From Saccharospirillaceae bacterium (GTDB lineage Bacteria; Pseudomonadota; Gammaproteobacteria; Pseudomonadales; Oceanobacteraceae), in assembly GCA_022448365.1 (NCBI GenBank), contig JAKVCS010000001.1, forward strand, positions 496,001 through 560,000: DNA of 64,000 nucleotides. Reading direction: 5' to 3'. Of the stretch, positions 26,677-35,586 are shown one piece after another (within the stretch, counting starts at the first letter, position 1; each line of letters opens with the position of its first letter). The notes beneath the pieces were generated by a model, which saw nothing but the letters and a program-made list of their open reading frames with translations, was not told where the DNA came from and ran no database searches. The position numbers and the translations under genes were made by a program.

Positions 26677-26928
26677 ATGATTAGGGCTGAATATCAACGT
26701 TTCATGCAAACATTGCAGGGCCCGAATGCAACTGAAGCTATGCGCAAGGTTGCGAACATAGTTTCTGCCCACCTTGATGAATTAATGCCATTAACTACTC
26801 ACCAAGGGCAACGTATCCGTAAGATGGTTGGATTATGCCAAGCTAATTGGAACAGCATATCAACCAATATTCCCCCACTCGTTGAACAGAGCATTGAACC
26901 AGCAGTCTCCTTGTCGCGTCTAAAATAG
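26677..26928 (+). CDS. Small hypothetical protein in mobile region
   Basis: 83 aa, with AAAGG upstream at acceptable spacing. The first 60 residues look helical and mixed-charge (RAEYQRFMQTL, VANIVSAHLDELMPL, HQGQRIRKMVGLCQ); the tail is less regular. No family is recognised. It lies between the left terminal repeat and the IS3 fragment and could be the remnant of a longer gene cut by the IS. Confidence 0.4.
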   Translation: MIRAEYQRFMQTLQGPNATEAMRKVANIVSAHLDELMPLTTHQGQRIRKMVGLCQANWNSISTNIPPLVEQSIEPAVSLSRLK

Positions 26929-26949
26929 CAAATCGCTCTCATTAACACA

Positions 26950-27331
26950 CAAGCCAGAGCCAAGGTGTTATGGAATACAGGTACGACTATAATCCGCGAC
27001 TGATGAGTCCGCAACGCCAGGTAATAAGATACCCACATACATGAGACCGACATGCAAGATCTGGCTAAGCAAATGGGGCGAATCTCAGCTACATCTGCTG
27101 CAGCTTGATTATGTTGATCAGCATCAGGGCCGTAGCGTTTAATCCAGGCTTATAGGCTGTGTGTGGTTGTTCCAAGTCGCTCTGCTACATCGGCAACGCT
27201 ATGACCTGTAACAGTCACTTGCTTCACGGCTCAATCTTAAACTCTTCGGGATATCGTTTGTTGCTCATACACACCTCTGCTTGAGTCATTTTCTCTAACT
27301 AAAAGGTGTCTAGAAAATTGGTGGCGATTCA
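26950..27331 (-). mobile_element. IS3-type insertion sequence fragment (decayed orfA), left
   Basis: On the minus strand the end TGAATCGCCACCAATTTTC (terminal repeat, 27308-27331) is followed by an orfA start at 27268, MSNKRYPEEFKIE, then after a small frameshift VTVTGHSVADVAERLGTTTHSL, AWIKRYGPDADQHN and AEIR. This is the helix-turn-helix part of an IS3-family OrfA. The reading frame is broken and orfB is absent. The lower boundary is approximate. The remaining bases up to 27458 hold a second IS end and the tail of the island junction, with no gene. Confidence 0.8.
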
Positions 27332-27366
27332 GCCACAAGTATATAGCCTTTTCATTGTTCAAATAC

Positions 27367-27387
27367 TGAATCGCCACCAGTTTAGAC
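27367..27387 (+). repeat. Solo IS3-type terminal repeat
   Basis: TGAATCGCCACCAGTTTAGA... begins with the same 14 bases as the IS3 ends at 27331 (inverted) and 37147 (direct). It stands 35 bases from the left IS fragment, as if a second IS copy had been lost by deletion. Confidence 0.65.
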
Positions 27388-27458
27388 TTTGCGGGAAATA
27401 TACGCCATTCTTCACAGTTCTACGAAACTTCAATGTTACCACAAATAACATCCTTCAA

Positions 27459-28238
27459 TTAAATCGTAAAAAGCAAATCTGTACGTATAATATATTTGGC
27501 TCCTTTAGAGATGGGCTGAGAACTGTGTAAATAATGCAAAGGATGATGCCCGTGTGGAAAACAAAGGACACCACCAATAGGTGTGCGGATATCAACTTCC
27601 TTAACCGATGCATTTCCTCGTACTGGACGCGTTGGATCTTCTGAGTTCACCAAAAACCTAGTTGCTCCACCTTCAAAGTCTTCGTTAAGTAAAATAAGAA
27701 ATGTCATCTGGCTATATCGATCAGGATAAGCGTTGTGAATAAGTTCTTCATTCACCACTCGTGAGCCAGGCCACGCTCCATCGATATGATTCTTAAAAAA
27801 GTCGCCCTCGCTATAGCGGTAAAAACGAAATCGAGCATTAATCCCTACAGCCTCTTGGCTATCAAACATCTCTGGATTGTGGTTGGTTAAGTGCTTCACA
27901 CGTTCCCAGATAAGCTGATCAGTAGCCTCATCAGTCACCCACGTAAGATTGTCGTTATGTCTGATTTCTCTAGGTAGAGACACGGCAGCATCTTTTAAGT
28001 AGCCAAGAGACTCAGTAAGCTCGATAAATCGTTTACACTCCTCCTCAGTAAAAACATTAAGTAGCTGAAAAGCACCTGGAACCTCTGGTATCTCTTTACG
28101 CTTCACCTTGCTAATCTCAAATAAGGTATCCAAATTAATTGGATTTGATTTACGGTTAGCCCAAGTTGGTAATGAAGGATTTTCTGCACCCGCTTCACGC
28201 GCCACCACGTAAAAGTCACTATTCATTTCTGTACTCAT
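27459..28238 (-). CDS. 2-oxoglutarate/Fe(II) dioxygenase, prolyl-4-hydroxylase-like
   Basis: 259 aa from the ATG at 28238 (GGAG upstream). It has the P4H-type jelly-roll signature: FRFYRYSEGDFFKNHIDGAW with iron ligands His151 and Asp153, FLILLNEDFEGGATRFLV, and the distal His238 in HSSQPISKG followed by KYIIRTDLLF with the 2OG-binding basic residue. Such enzymes hydroxylate proteins or small molecules; the substrate is unknown. It is the third gene of a minus-strand set with an aldehyde dehydrogenase and a CmcJ-like enzyme. Confidence 0.85.
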   Translation of the reverse strand: MSTEMNSDFYVVAREAGAENPSLPTWANRKSNPINLDTLFEISKVKRKEIPEVPGAFQLLNVFTEEECKRFIELTESLGYLKDAAVSLPREIRHNDNLTWVTDEATDQLIWERVKHLTNHNPEMFDSQEAVGINARFRFYRYSEGDFFKNHIDGAWPGSRVVNEELIHNAYPDRYSQMTFLILLNEDFEGGATRFLVNSEDPTRPVRGNASVKEVDIRTPIGGVLCFPHGHHPLHYLHSSQPISKGAKYIIRTDLLFTI

Positions 28239-28278
28239 TCGCAATTCTCCGAACTTCAGTCTTTACCAATCTGATTTT

Positions 28279-29616
28279 TTAATAGCTCACTACTCGAACT
28301 TGAGTAAACTGACGATTCCCAGCTTTTGAGCCGTGAAAACCGAAGCCACTTTGTTTCGCACCCACCCACGGAGAGTCTCCCATTCCACCGACACCTTGGT
28401 TAACGGATACCATGCCTGCCTCAAGCCTCTCTGCGACCTCTCTGGCGTTTGCACCGCCAAACACGACGGCTCCTAATCCAAATACCGAGTCGTTTGCTCG
28501 CTTAACCGCTTCATCAATTGAATCAAACTCTGCAATGGCGACTACTGGACCAAACGTTTCTTCATTCTCCAGACGCATTTCTTTACTAAGGTTTGAGACA
28601 ACTGTTGCTTCGATATAAGGCGCTTTCTGTCGAGCATGTCCAAGCAAAAACTTAGCGCCGTTTGCCTCAGCATCAATTAACTGATCTACAATTTTTTGAT
28701 GTTGATGAGGGTTTGCAATGGGGCCAATATTCACACCAGGCTGATTCCACGGGCCTGTTTGATATTGACTGGCAACCGCAACAACCTCATCTTCAAATGC
28801 TTTAGCAATACTTGCATCAACATAAACCCGCTCCGTAGAGGTGCACATCTGCCCAGCATTTTCGAATGAGCTTGCGACAGCGAACCTAGCAGCAGCTCTA
28901 AGATCAGCATTGCGCATAACAATCATTGGATCATTGCCACCAAGCTCCATTACAAGCCTTTTCAGATCCAGCGCAGCACCAGCCATTATGTTTCGACCAG
29001 CCTCAAGCGACCCGGTAAAAGCGACCATATTTATCTCCGCTTTAACGAGTGCTCTACCCACTTCACCATCACCATGAACAATTTGTACTAGGTTCTCAGG
29101 CAAGCTTTCCTGGAGCGCTTTGACAAACAAGTCCGCTACCAAAGGGGTATGTTCAGAAGGTTTGAGTATCACACTATTACCGGCAACCAATGAGGGGATA
29201 ATCAAGTTATTGGCCATCGCTAGCGGGTAATTCCAAGGAGAAATTACTGCAACCACTCCTAATGGTTGGTATTGAATCTGGCTTCTTCCTCCTAATGATT
29301 CCGGTCTAAATGCATCCAGTGCACTATTGATAAAATATTCCGCGTTATGAAGCACGCCTCTTACCTCAAACCCTGCACGACGAGCATCTTTTCCCATCTC
29401 CAAACTAATGAGTTGTGATAACTGCTCCAAATAAGGACTTAACTTTGCATAAGCGCCTGTAACTACCTCAGCTCTCTCCTTTAAAGTTTTACCTGCCCAA
29501 CTTCTTTGAGCGGCTTTACCAAGTGATACCTTTTCATGCAGCTCGGTATTCGAAGTAATACTTACGTGCCCTATAACCTCTTGGTTAAGGGGGTTACGAG
29601 ATTCCAATAACGACAT
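28279..29616 (-). CDS. NAD(P)-dependent aldehyde dehydrogenase, succinate-semialdehyde type
   Basis: 445 aa, slightly shorter than the usual 455-490. Conserved residues are all present: SPWNYP with Asn129, the cofactor loop FTGSLEAGR, general base Glu224 in MELGGNDP, nucleophile Cys258 in NAGQMCTSTERVYV, and EETFGPV. It resembles the succinate/glutarate-semialdehyde dehydrogenase group. The exact aldehyde cannot be told. It starts 2 bases after the CmcJ-like gene, so the two are co-translated and probably work in one pathway. Confidence 0.9.
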   Translation of the reverse strand: MSLLESRNPLNQEVIGHVSITSNTELHEKVSLGKAAQRSWAGKTLKERAEVVTGAYAKLSPYLEQLSQLISLEMGKDARRAGFEVRGVLHNAEYFINSALDAFRPESLGGRSQIQYQPLGVVAVISPWNYPLAMANNLIIPSLVAGNSVILKPSEHTPLVADLFVKALQESLPENLVQIVHGDGEVGRALVKAEINMVAFTGSLEAGRNIMAGAALDLKRLVMELGGNDPMIVMRNADLRAAARFAVASSFENAGQMCTSTERVYVDASIAKAFEDEVVAVASQYQTGPWNQPGVNIGPIANPHQHQKIVDQLIDAEANGAKFLLGHARQKAPYIEATVVSNLSKEMRLENEETFGPVVAIAEFDSIDEAVKRANDSVFGLGAVVFGGANAREVAERLEAGMVSVNQGVGGMGDSPWVGAKQSGFGFHGSKAGNRQFTQVRVVSY

Positions 29617-29618
29617 GC

Positions 29619-30419
29619 TTACTGATCCTCAAAGAAGGCGATTGTTCGTAGTTCAATGCTGTTGCGTGCGTTTTTATATTCCTTGTGTACGACGTCATCG
29701 ACCGCAGAATGAGGGACACCATTTAGATATGTCGGCATTTGACTATCAAACACCTTAAGCAGAAGTACTTCTCCTGGCTCCATATCTGAGAAATAAACCC
29801 ATTGATGATTCTGGTTATAAGAAATCGCTGCCAGCTCACCCGTTCTATCCGGATAGACTAGCTTCAATGGATGATAGTCCTCTCGACCAACAGAGCGCAT
29901 ATCGACCATAGCGAGCGGAGATTCTTCAACCTTGTGATGAACAGGAATCCACAAATTGACGAATTTGTAGCGCTTGGACCTTAACTCAAGATCTAACTTC
30001 GTTTCTTCCAAGCGTCGATAATCAGCGGATTTTGAGGTGTAATCGTTATGAACGGTTTTAACCGGTGCACGATTATGAATGCTTAGATCGTTTCGATTCT
30101 TAGAGCGGTAGGTATGATCGAACACTTTTACAACGTTCGCGCCAAGTTTTGATCGCAACCACTCCGCAACCTTCGGGTATAAAACGCCTTGTATAGCCTC
30201 ATCATTCTCATAGTCAGAGAACCCAAGCTCAAGATTCATTAACTCGAAACCATTTTTGTCTAATGAATAAGCTTCATGTTCCAGACGCCCATCTTTTACT
30301 TTTACGACTCTACGATCTATAGAATCAATTAACTGTTCACTGCCAGGTCCAAGGTGTGTTTGATCATATACGTGATCATTTCCAGGCCTCGCATAGTTGA
30401 CTCGGTATTCGGCATGCAT
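29619..30419 (-). CDS. CmcJ/NvfI (GA4 desaturase) family oxidoreductase
   Basis: 266 aa; the ATG at 30419 is preceded by GAGGTG. The family pattern is clear: VFDHTYRSKN, then VHNDYT (His124, Asp126, likely metal ligands), FVNLWIPV, SPLAMVD, a C-terminal VLLLKVFDS, PHSAVDD (His237) and SIELRTIAFF (Arg258). The family includes the cephamycin enzyme CmcJ, AsaB and gibberellin GA4 desaturase relatives, which act on small molecules. It is the first gene of the operon, transcribed divergently from a LysR gene. Confidence 0.82.
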   Translation of the reverse strand: MHAEYRVNYARPGNDHVYDQTHLGPGSEQLIDSIDRRVVKVKDGRLEHEAYSLDKNGFELMNLELGFSDYENDEAIQGVLYPKVAEWLRSKLGANVVKVFDHTYRSKNRNDLSIHNRAPVKTVHNDYTSKSADYRRLEETKLDLELRSKRYKFVNLWIPVHHKVEESPLAMVDMRSVGREDYHPLKLVYPDRTGELAAISYNQNHQWVYFSDMEPGEVLLLKVFDSQMPTYLNGVPHSAVDDVVHKEYKNARNSIELRTIAFFEDQ

Positions 30420-30461
30420 GGTTTGCACCTCAAATAAGAAATAGATGATGCGAGTTTAGGG

Positions 30462-30471
30462 ATCTATAGAT
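30462..30471. promoter_or_regulatory. Dyad ATCTATAGAT between CmcJ-like and LysR genes
   Basis: A perfect 10-base palindrome in the 79-base divergent gap, the usual place for a LysR-type operator controlling both directions. Confidence 0.4.
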
Positions 30472-30498
30472 ACAATTAGAAACAAGACCTATTGATGA

Positions 30499-31401
30499 GT
30501 GATACAAGTGAAACTTTTAAACAGAATCGATATCCGACAACTACAAGTACTAAGAGCGCTGTTACAAGAAAGAAATTTGTCTCGCGTGGCTGACCAGCTG
30601 GGAGTCACACAACAAGCAGTGAGTGATCAACTCCGTAAGTTACGCGATACGCTAGATGATCGTTTATTTGTGCGCACCAGCAACGGCGTGATCCCCACGC
30701 CATTTGCAGAGTCACTCCAGTTAAAAGTGGAACACATTCTTGAATCAATTGAATCGTTATTAGAACCTGAAGCTTTTGAACCTCAAACCGTTACACGAAC
30801 ATTCACTTTGAGTTCTACTGACCTTGAGCAAAGGGTGATACTGCCTCAATTATTAAGAATAATTCGCCAAGAAGCGCCTGGTGTAAAGCTATCAGTCAGA
30901 AAACTTGAGATTGATCAGATCACCAACGCCTTATTAACCGGAGAAGTAGACTTAGTCATTAGCAACCCAGCCTTCGTACCGTCAAACCTACCCACGCTTA
31001 ATTTGTATCCTGAAAGCTACACCTGCGTGGCTTCCAAGAATAATACGATGCTAAGTAAGAAAATGACTATTTCTGACATTGCAAAAATCCCCCAGCTAGT
31101 TGTCTCCCCCTCACGCGGTGACTTTGTAGGTGCGGCAAATGATTGGTTTAGACAACAGGGGCATCCAAGAAACGTTGTGTTGTCTGTACCCACGTTTACC
31201 GCCGCAAAAGCTTGTATAGCTGAGAGTGATTTGTGCGGCTTTATTCCATCTCGACTACTACCTGATAACGACCTAAAAGTAATTGCGCTTGATAAGACAA
31301 TTCCAGGGTTTGATGTCATTGCAACCTGGCACCAGCGTAGTAATCAAGACCCGCTAAATATTTGGATTCGCGACAAGCTGGCTAGTATTTGTTCCTTATA
31401 A
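30499..31401 (+). CDS. LysR-family regulator of the divergent oxidation operon
   Basis: 300 aa from GTG 30499; the GTG at 30508 (giving MKLLNRIDIRQL) is an equally good start. The winged helix is at the N-terminus (RNLSRVADQLGVTQQAVSDQLRKLRDTLDDRLFVR), followed by the two-lobed effector domain. It resembles the NodD/SyrM-like branch (LNRIDIRQLQVL). It reads away from the CmcJ-ALDH-P4H set, so it most likely controls those genes in response to their substrate or product. Confidence 0.9.
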   Translation: MIQVKLLNRIDIRQLQVLRALLQERNLSRVADQLGVTQQAVSDQLRKLRDTLDDRLFVRTSNGVIPTPFAESLQLKVEHILESIESLLEPEAFEPQTVTRTFTLSSTDLEQRVILPQLLRIIRQEAPGVKLSVRKLEIDQITNALLTGEVDLVISNPAFVPSNLPTLNLYPESYTCVASKNNTMLSKKMTISDIAKIPQLVVSPSRGDFVGAANDWFRQQGHPRNVVLSVPTFTAAKACIAESDLCGFIPSRLLPDNDLKVIALDKTIPGFDVIATWHQRSNQDPLNIWIRDKLASICSL

Positions 31402-31420
31402 AATTAGTTATTGTGTACCT

Positions 31421-31438
31421 GGTAACCAAAAGGTAACC
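31421..31438. promoter_or_regulatory. Two GGTAACC boxes before the peroxiredoxin gene
   Basis: GGTAACC at 31421-31427 and 31432-31438, 11 bases apart, i.e. about one helical turn. Similar GGTTACC and GGTAACC boxes occur before hxlR, 5 kb away, so this is a candidate HxlR operator. Confidence 0.55.
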
Positions 31439-31504
31439 AATTGTTTTTCTATTGAAGCTACCAATAATAGTAGTCACTGATTATCTTTATTGGAGACCAA
31501 AGGT

Positions 31505-32041
31505 ATGAGCACATACAAATTTGAAGCTGGATCAACGTTCCCATCCATCACCAAATCAACTCTCGAAGGCACAACACGGGACCTAAGCAAACCTTTAGAA
31601 GGAAAAGACTGGCAAATGCTTGTCGTCTACAGAGGTAGACACTGCCCATTGTGTACACGTTTCCTCAATCAATTGACAGAATATAAGTCACGCTTAGAAG
31701 CTATAAATATCGACCTGGTCGCTGTATCAGGTGATAGCAAAGCGCAGTTAAAGGAGCACACGAGTAGGCTGGATGTAGATTTCCCGCTGTTCTACGGCTT
31801 ATCTTTAGAAGAAATGAAATCTCTGGGGCTTTACATCTCACATCCCCGCTCAGATCAGGAAACGGATCACCCGTTTGCTGAACCGGGGCTCTATGTCATT
31901 AATGAACATGGAACGCTTCAGGTAGTGGACATATCGAATAATCCTTTTGTACGTCCTGATTTAGATAATCTTATTTCGGGCCTTGAGTGGATTCGTAGCA
32001 ATAACTATCCGATTCGCGGAACCTTTTCTTACGATAACTAA
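31505..32041 (+). CDS. Peroxiredoxin-like (AhpC/TSA, redoxin) protein
   Basis: 178 aa from the ATG at 31505. Thioredoxin fold with the active-site segment LVVYRGRHCPLCTRFL (Cys47 and Cys50), followed by LEAINIDLVAVSGDS and a late GLYVINEHGTLQVV. Relatives reduce peroxides using thiols. The CxxC arrangement differs from the single-Cys PxxxTxxC motif of classical peroxiredoxins. The upstream GGTAACC boxes suggest control by the HxlR protein at 36706. Confidence 0.85.
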   Translation: MSTYKFEAGSTFPSITKSTLEGTTRDLSKPLEGKDWQMLVVYRGRHCPLCTRFLNQLTEYKSRLEAINIDLVAVSGDSKAQLKEHTSRLDVDFPLFYGLSLEEMKSLGLYISHPRSDQETDHPFAEPGLYVINEHGTLQVVDISNNPFVRPDLDNLISGLEWIRSNNYPIRGTFSYDN

Positions 32042-32138
32042 CACCTTATTGCCACACACAAAGACTTAGAAAACAACATGTGGCTGCCTGATTTGCGTCA
32101 GCCTAGGACCCCTGCGTATTAGAGAGAGCAATTTTCCT

Positions 32139-33329
32139 ATGGCATTACAAGATCACCCAATGTGGCGAAAGCCCCAACACCATCAAGATTTAGATCATGC
32201 TCATGACCACGTACATTGGGTAGAGCTGTTCTATGACTTGATTCATGTGGTCACAATCTTTCTTCTCGGAAATTACTTATCACACCATTTGAACATAGAT
32301 GGCTTCTTGGTGTTTTGTGGAATCTTCATTGCATTGTGGTATGCCTGGGGTGAGCTCAGTATTTTCAACTCTATTTATGTCAGCACGGATATTTGGCATC
32401 GTATCATTATGTCCGTAATGATCTGTACATTGATGTTTATGGCCGCAGCGATACCCGCAATTGAAGGGAAAGGATGGGCTTTCTTTGCACTGGGATTTGC
32501 CGCGAATCGAGCAATGCTCGCCATGCTATATGTAAGAGCTCGGCGAAACAATTCAGAAACACACTCAATGTGCAATGAGCAGATCCGAAACTTATCAAGT
32601 TTCGCCATTATATTTGCCATTACAGCATTTCTGCCAAAACCCTATGCTTTCTGGGTCTTTGCGGCGGCTCTGGTTGCCACGCAAACGCTTTACATGATTC
32701 CGAAAGTCTCTGTACTACGCCATGAACGCTTTGCTCCTCGACTCGGTCATATGGCGGAACGCTTCTCTCTACTCACACTTATCATTCTCGGCGAAGGCTT
32801 TTTTAAGTTAGTTATTACACTTTCCGAAAAAGGTATCTATAAAGTTTCCTCCGACGTGCTTGTCAATTTCGTTATTGGCGGAATTTCCATGTTCATCATG
32901 TGCTGGATCTATTTTGACTTTGTCGGCAACGGAAAGACCAAGGACGATAAGCTTTCGACATTAGTCAAATGGTGGCTTGCGCATTTAACGCTCATGATTT
33001 GCGGGGTAATGGTTGGCGTAGCACTCGCTGCCGAAGTAAAAGTTGGTTTCTGGGAACCCTACCCAACCAAATATGCGGCTATTGGGTGCTTCGGGCTAGC
33101 GGGATATATTGCCATGTTGTGGGTACTAAAGAACGTCATCGAGCATCGTGTCGCATCAGACCATGGTCGTTGGGATGTCCGATTATTTGGAATTGTTGTT
33201 GCTGTAGGATGTTTCTTTATTGTCCCTCACGTACCCTCAATTGTAGCCAACCTGATATGGGGGACTGCATTACTATCACAAATAGTTATTCCCGTAACGC
33301 GCGCGTGGATGACCTTCCGCCATGAGTGA
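32139..33329 (+). CDS. LtrA (low temperature requirement A) family membrane protein
   Basis: 396 aa with a His-rich N-terminus (QHHQDLDHAHDHVH) and about ten membrane helices. The family opening appears as VHWVELFYDLIHVVTIFLLG, and ERFSLLTLIILGEGFFKLV is the second hallmark. Function in bacteria is poorly known. Its end overlaps the start of the K+ channel gene by 8 bases, so the two are translationally coupled and may act together. Confidence 0.85.
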   Translation: MALQDHPMWRKPQHHQDLDHAHDHVHWVELFYDLIHVVTIFLLGNYLSHHLNIDGFLVFCGIFIALWYAWGELSIFNSIYVSTDIWHRIIMSVMICTLMFMAAAIPAIEGKGWAFFALGFAANRAMLAMLYVRARRNNSETHSMCNEQIRNLSSFAIIFAITAFLPKPYAFWVFAAALVATQTLYMIPKVSVLRHERFAPRLGHMAERFSLLTLIILGEGFFKLVITLSEKGIYKVSSDVLVNFVIGGISMFIMCWIYFDFVGNGKTKDDKLSTLVKWWLAHLTLMICGVMVGVALAAEVKVGFWEPYPTKYAAIGCFGLAGYIAMLWVLKNVIEHRVASDHGRWDVRLFGIVVAVGCFFIVPHVPSIVANLIWGTALLSQIVIPVTRAWMTFRHE

Positions 33330-34278
33330 TATTTTAGTATCTAAAAATAAACTTCGGGCAAAGGTCTATTGGTGGTTGGAACGGCCTGATAGAGAGGCTT
33401 GGGGTCCCAAACTTCTGGAGGTTGCCCTCGTTGTGCTGATCATACTCAATGTCAGCGCCGTTATTTTGGAAACGGTTGATTCCATCTACCAAAGCTGGGA
33501 AGGAGCCTTTAGTGTATTTGAAGGCATTTCCTTATGCATCTTTATTTTAGAGTACCTGTTGCGCTTATGGATCGTACCTGAAAATCAAGATTCACCTTCT
33601 CGTATATCATGGATGCGATCGCCGATTGCGATTATTGACTTGCTTGCTATCTTACCTGCGTTGCTCTATCTGTTCATTCCAATCGATCTGCGCATTCTTA
33701 GAACCTTCCGGATGTTGCGCCTACTTAAACTGACTCGGTATTCACCTGCTCTAGGCATGTTGCTTGCCGTTTTCGAGGAAGAAGCAGGCGCCTTCTTTGC
33801 CGGATTCTTCATTCTCATGCTCATGTTAATTTTTGCTGCCAGCGGTGCTTGGTTAGCAGAGCACAGTGTCCAACCCGATGCATTTGGTTCAATTCCCGAA
33901 GCAATGTGGTGGGCCGTGGCCACACTAACAACCGTCGGTTATGGCGATGTCACGCCTATAACCGTCGCCGGTAAGCTATTTGGCGCCCTCGTTACAGTGA
34001 TTGGCATCGGCATGGCTGCGCTGCCCGCAGGCATCATAGCAAGCGGCCTGAATGAACAGATTCATCGTCGCCGTTCCAGTCTACAAAGCGAGTTCAGAAA
34101 AGCGTTGGAAGACGGCATGATTTGTCAGCAAGAAGAGGAAGACATCGAAGCATTAAGAAAGCAGTTAGGTTTGTCGCATCGGACTGCTGATAGTATTCGT
34201 GAAGCTGTTCATGGAGAAGTAAAATCAAAAATTGGCGCAACATGTAGGCATTGTGGTAAACCCTACGAGCCAAGTTAG
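33322..34278 (+). CDS. Voltage-gated potassium channel with C-terminal zinc-ribbon-like tail
   Basis: 318 aa. Helices S1-S6 are visible: the voltage sensor has RILRTFRMLRLLKLTR (about residues 124-139) with regularly spaced Arg/Lys, and the pore has the filter TTVGYGD (residues 203-209). After S6 comes a helical cytoplasmic part with a SHOCT-like pattern (EFRKALEDGMICQQEEEDIEAL) and a final CRHCGKPY, half a zinc ribbon. It probably carries K+ across the inner membrane. It is coupled to the LtrA gene. Confidence 0.9.
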   Translation: MSDILVSKNKLRAKVYWWLERPDREAWGPKLLEVALVVLIILNVSAVILETVDSIYQSWEGAFSVFEGISLCIFILEYLLRLWIVPENQDSPSRISWMRSPIAIIDLLAILPALLYLFIPIDLRILRTFRMLRLLKLTRYSPALGMLLAVFEEEAGAFFAGFFILMLMLIFAASGAWLAEHSVQPDAFGSIPEAMWWAVATLTTVGYGDVTPITVAGKLFGALVTVIGIGMAALPAGIIASGLNEQIHRRRSSLQSEFRKALEDGMICQQEEEDIEALRKQLGLSHRTADSIREAVHGEVKSKIGATCRHCGKPYEPS

Positions 34279-34295
34279 AATTTGATAATTGTGCT

Positions 34296-34339
34296 CAATA
34301 AAGGAGTTACCCAAGGAAAATCTGAGCTCTCCTTTATTG
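34296..34339. terminator. Inverted repeat between converging genes
   Basis: 11-base perfect arms CAATAAAGGAG / CTCCTTTATTG around a 22-base loop, between the K+ channel stop and the AhpD-like stop. There is no T-run, so termination is only probable. Confidence 0.4.
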
Positions 34340-34352
34340 AATAAAGCCTATG

Positions 34353-34910
34353 TTATCGCTGTGAAGGATGAGTCCAAGCGTATTTCTTAAACGCATCATC
34401 TGGCTCTGTATGTGCCAAGGCATTGGTAAAATTAGAGATCAACTTAGCCGATAAACCAGTTATTACTTCCAATGCCTGGCGCTTTGTATAACCTGCATCA
34501 AAAAAGGTTTGTAGCTTTTCATCTCCTATGTGGCCACGCTTATCTAGTAGTGCTTTAGCATAGCTGTGTAATGCTTGAAGCTTAGCGTCAGGTATCTCAG
34601 TCCCTTCACGTAATGCTTCGATAACTTCCTCAGACATTTTCGCGGAATACATCATCCAGGTATGACCCGGCACGCAGTAGTGGCAGTTATTTTCAAAATT
34701 CGCAGTCATAAATACCACCTGCTGCTCGATCGGCGACAAGGTCGTGTTCTTCATGAAAAGGTTAAACACAGTATTGTAAGCCTCATAAGTAGCAGGTGCT
34801 TCTGCTAATATCTTGTGCAAATTAGGTATCATGCCAAAACCTTTCAACGAATCTTCCATTAACGATTTCGACTCTTCTGGCGCAGTATCGGTTTCATAGT
34901 ATGTAAACAT
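34353..34910 (-). CDS. AhpD-like / carboxymuconolactone decarboxylase family protein
   Basis: 185 aa, helical. It carries the AhpD-type redox motif NCHYCVPGH (Cys76, Cys79, His83) in the expected position. Such proteins act as thiol-dependent peroxide or electrophile reducing enzymes. It is the last gene of the minus-strand set headed by the quinone-reductase-like gene next to hxlR. Confidence 0.87.
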   Translation of the reverse strand: MFTYYETDTAPEESKSLMEDSLKGFGMIPNLHKILAEAPATYEAYNTVFNLFMKNTTLSPIEQQVVFMTANFENNCHYCVPGHTWMMYSAKMSEEVIEALREGTEIPDAKLQALHSYAKALLDKRGHIGDEKLQTFFDAGYTKRQALEVITGLSAKLISNFTNALAHTEPDDAFKKYAWTHPSQR

Positions 34911-34941
34911 AAAAATTCCTCTGTTCTATATAGTTCTGCCT

Positions 34942-35586
34942 TTAGGAAGCAGTAGTTAAAGCTTTGCGGTAGGTTTCGGTTTCTTGAGCACCTTGTAGTA
35001 CTTCTTCACTATTAATAATTACTACTGGCACTCCGTGAAAACCTCCAGACAACCACTTTCTTTCAATTTCGACCAACTCAGCTTGAAAAGAAGCGTTACC
35101 TAAGACATCTTCGGCTTCGCTTTTATCTAAGCCTGAGATAGCGACTATTTGCAGCAAAACCTCCTTGTTTGATATATCTTTTTGGTCCGAGAAGTAGGCT
35201 CTAAAAAATGATTCGGCAAGTTGAGTTTGCTTGCCTTTCTCTTCTGCCCACCTCAACAACAAATGTACTTTTCGGGTATTAAACATGCGCATATCATCGA
35301 AGTAGTTGAATTGAAAGCCCACCTCTTGGCCCAAAGCCGTCAAACGCTTACGTGCCTCAATACTTCCGTTAATCGTCGTTCCATATTTAGCTGCGAGATG
35401 CTCTCTGAGATTCTCACCTTCTTCCGCCATGGAAGGATTTAGTTCGAATGGGTGCCACCGTATGGAGACTTGATCTTCGATTCCCAGGTCTTTAATAGCG
35501 ACCTGAATTCTGTAATAACCGATCACGCACCAAGGACATACAACGTCAGATAAGATATCGATCATAATCTGTTTGCTATTGCTCAT
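34942..35586 (-). CDS. FrnE-like DsbA-family oxidoreductase
   Basis: 214 aa with no signal peptide, hence cytoplasmic. It has IDILSDVVCPWCVIG with the CPWC active site (Cys17, Cys20), RWHPFELNP, and the cis-Pro segment GFHGVPVVIIN, the FrnE hallmark. FrnE proteins are protein-disulfide or polyketide-related oxidoreductases linked to stress tolerance. It overlaps the end of the cupin gene by 11 bases. Confidence 0.9.
   Translation of the reverse strand: MSNSKQIMIDILSDVVCPWCVIGYYRIQVAIKDLGIEDQVSIRWHPFELNPSMAEEGENLREHLAAKYGTTINGSIEARKRLTALGQEVGFQFNYFDDMRMFNTRKVHLLLRWAEEKGKQTQLAESFFRAYFSDQKDISNKEVLLQIVAISGLDKSEAEDVLGNASFQAELVEIERKWLSGGFHGVPVVIINSEEVLQGAQETETYRKALTTAS

Noticed and set aside
26990-27025. 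CTGATGAGTCC, resembling the conserved core of a hammerhead ribozyme.
   Set aside because: The following GAAA core and matching stems II and III are absent; the stretch lies in decayed IS-flanking DNA.
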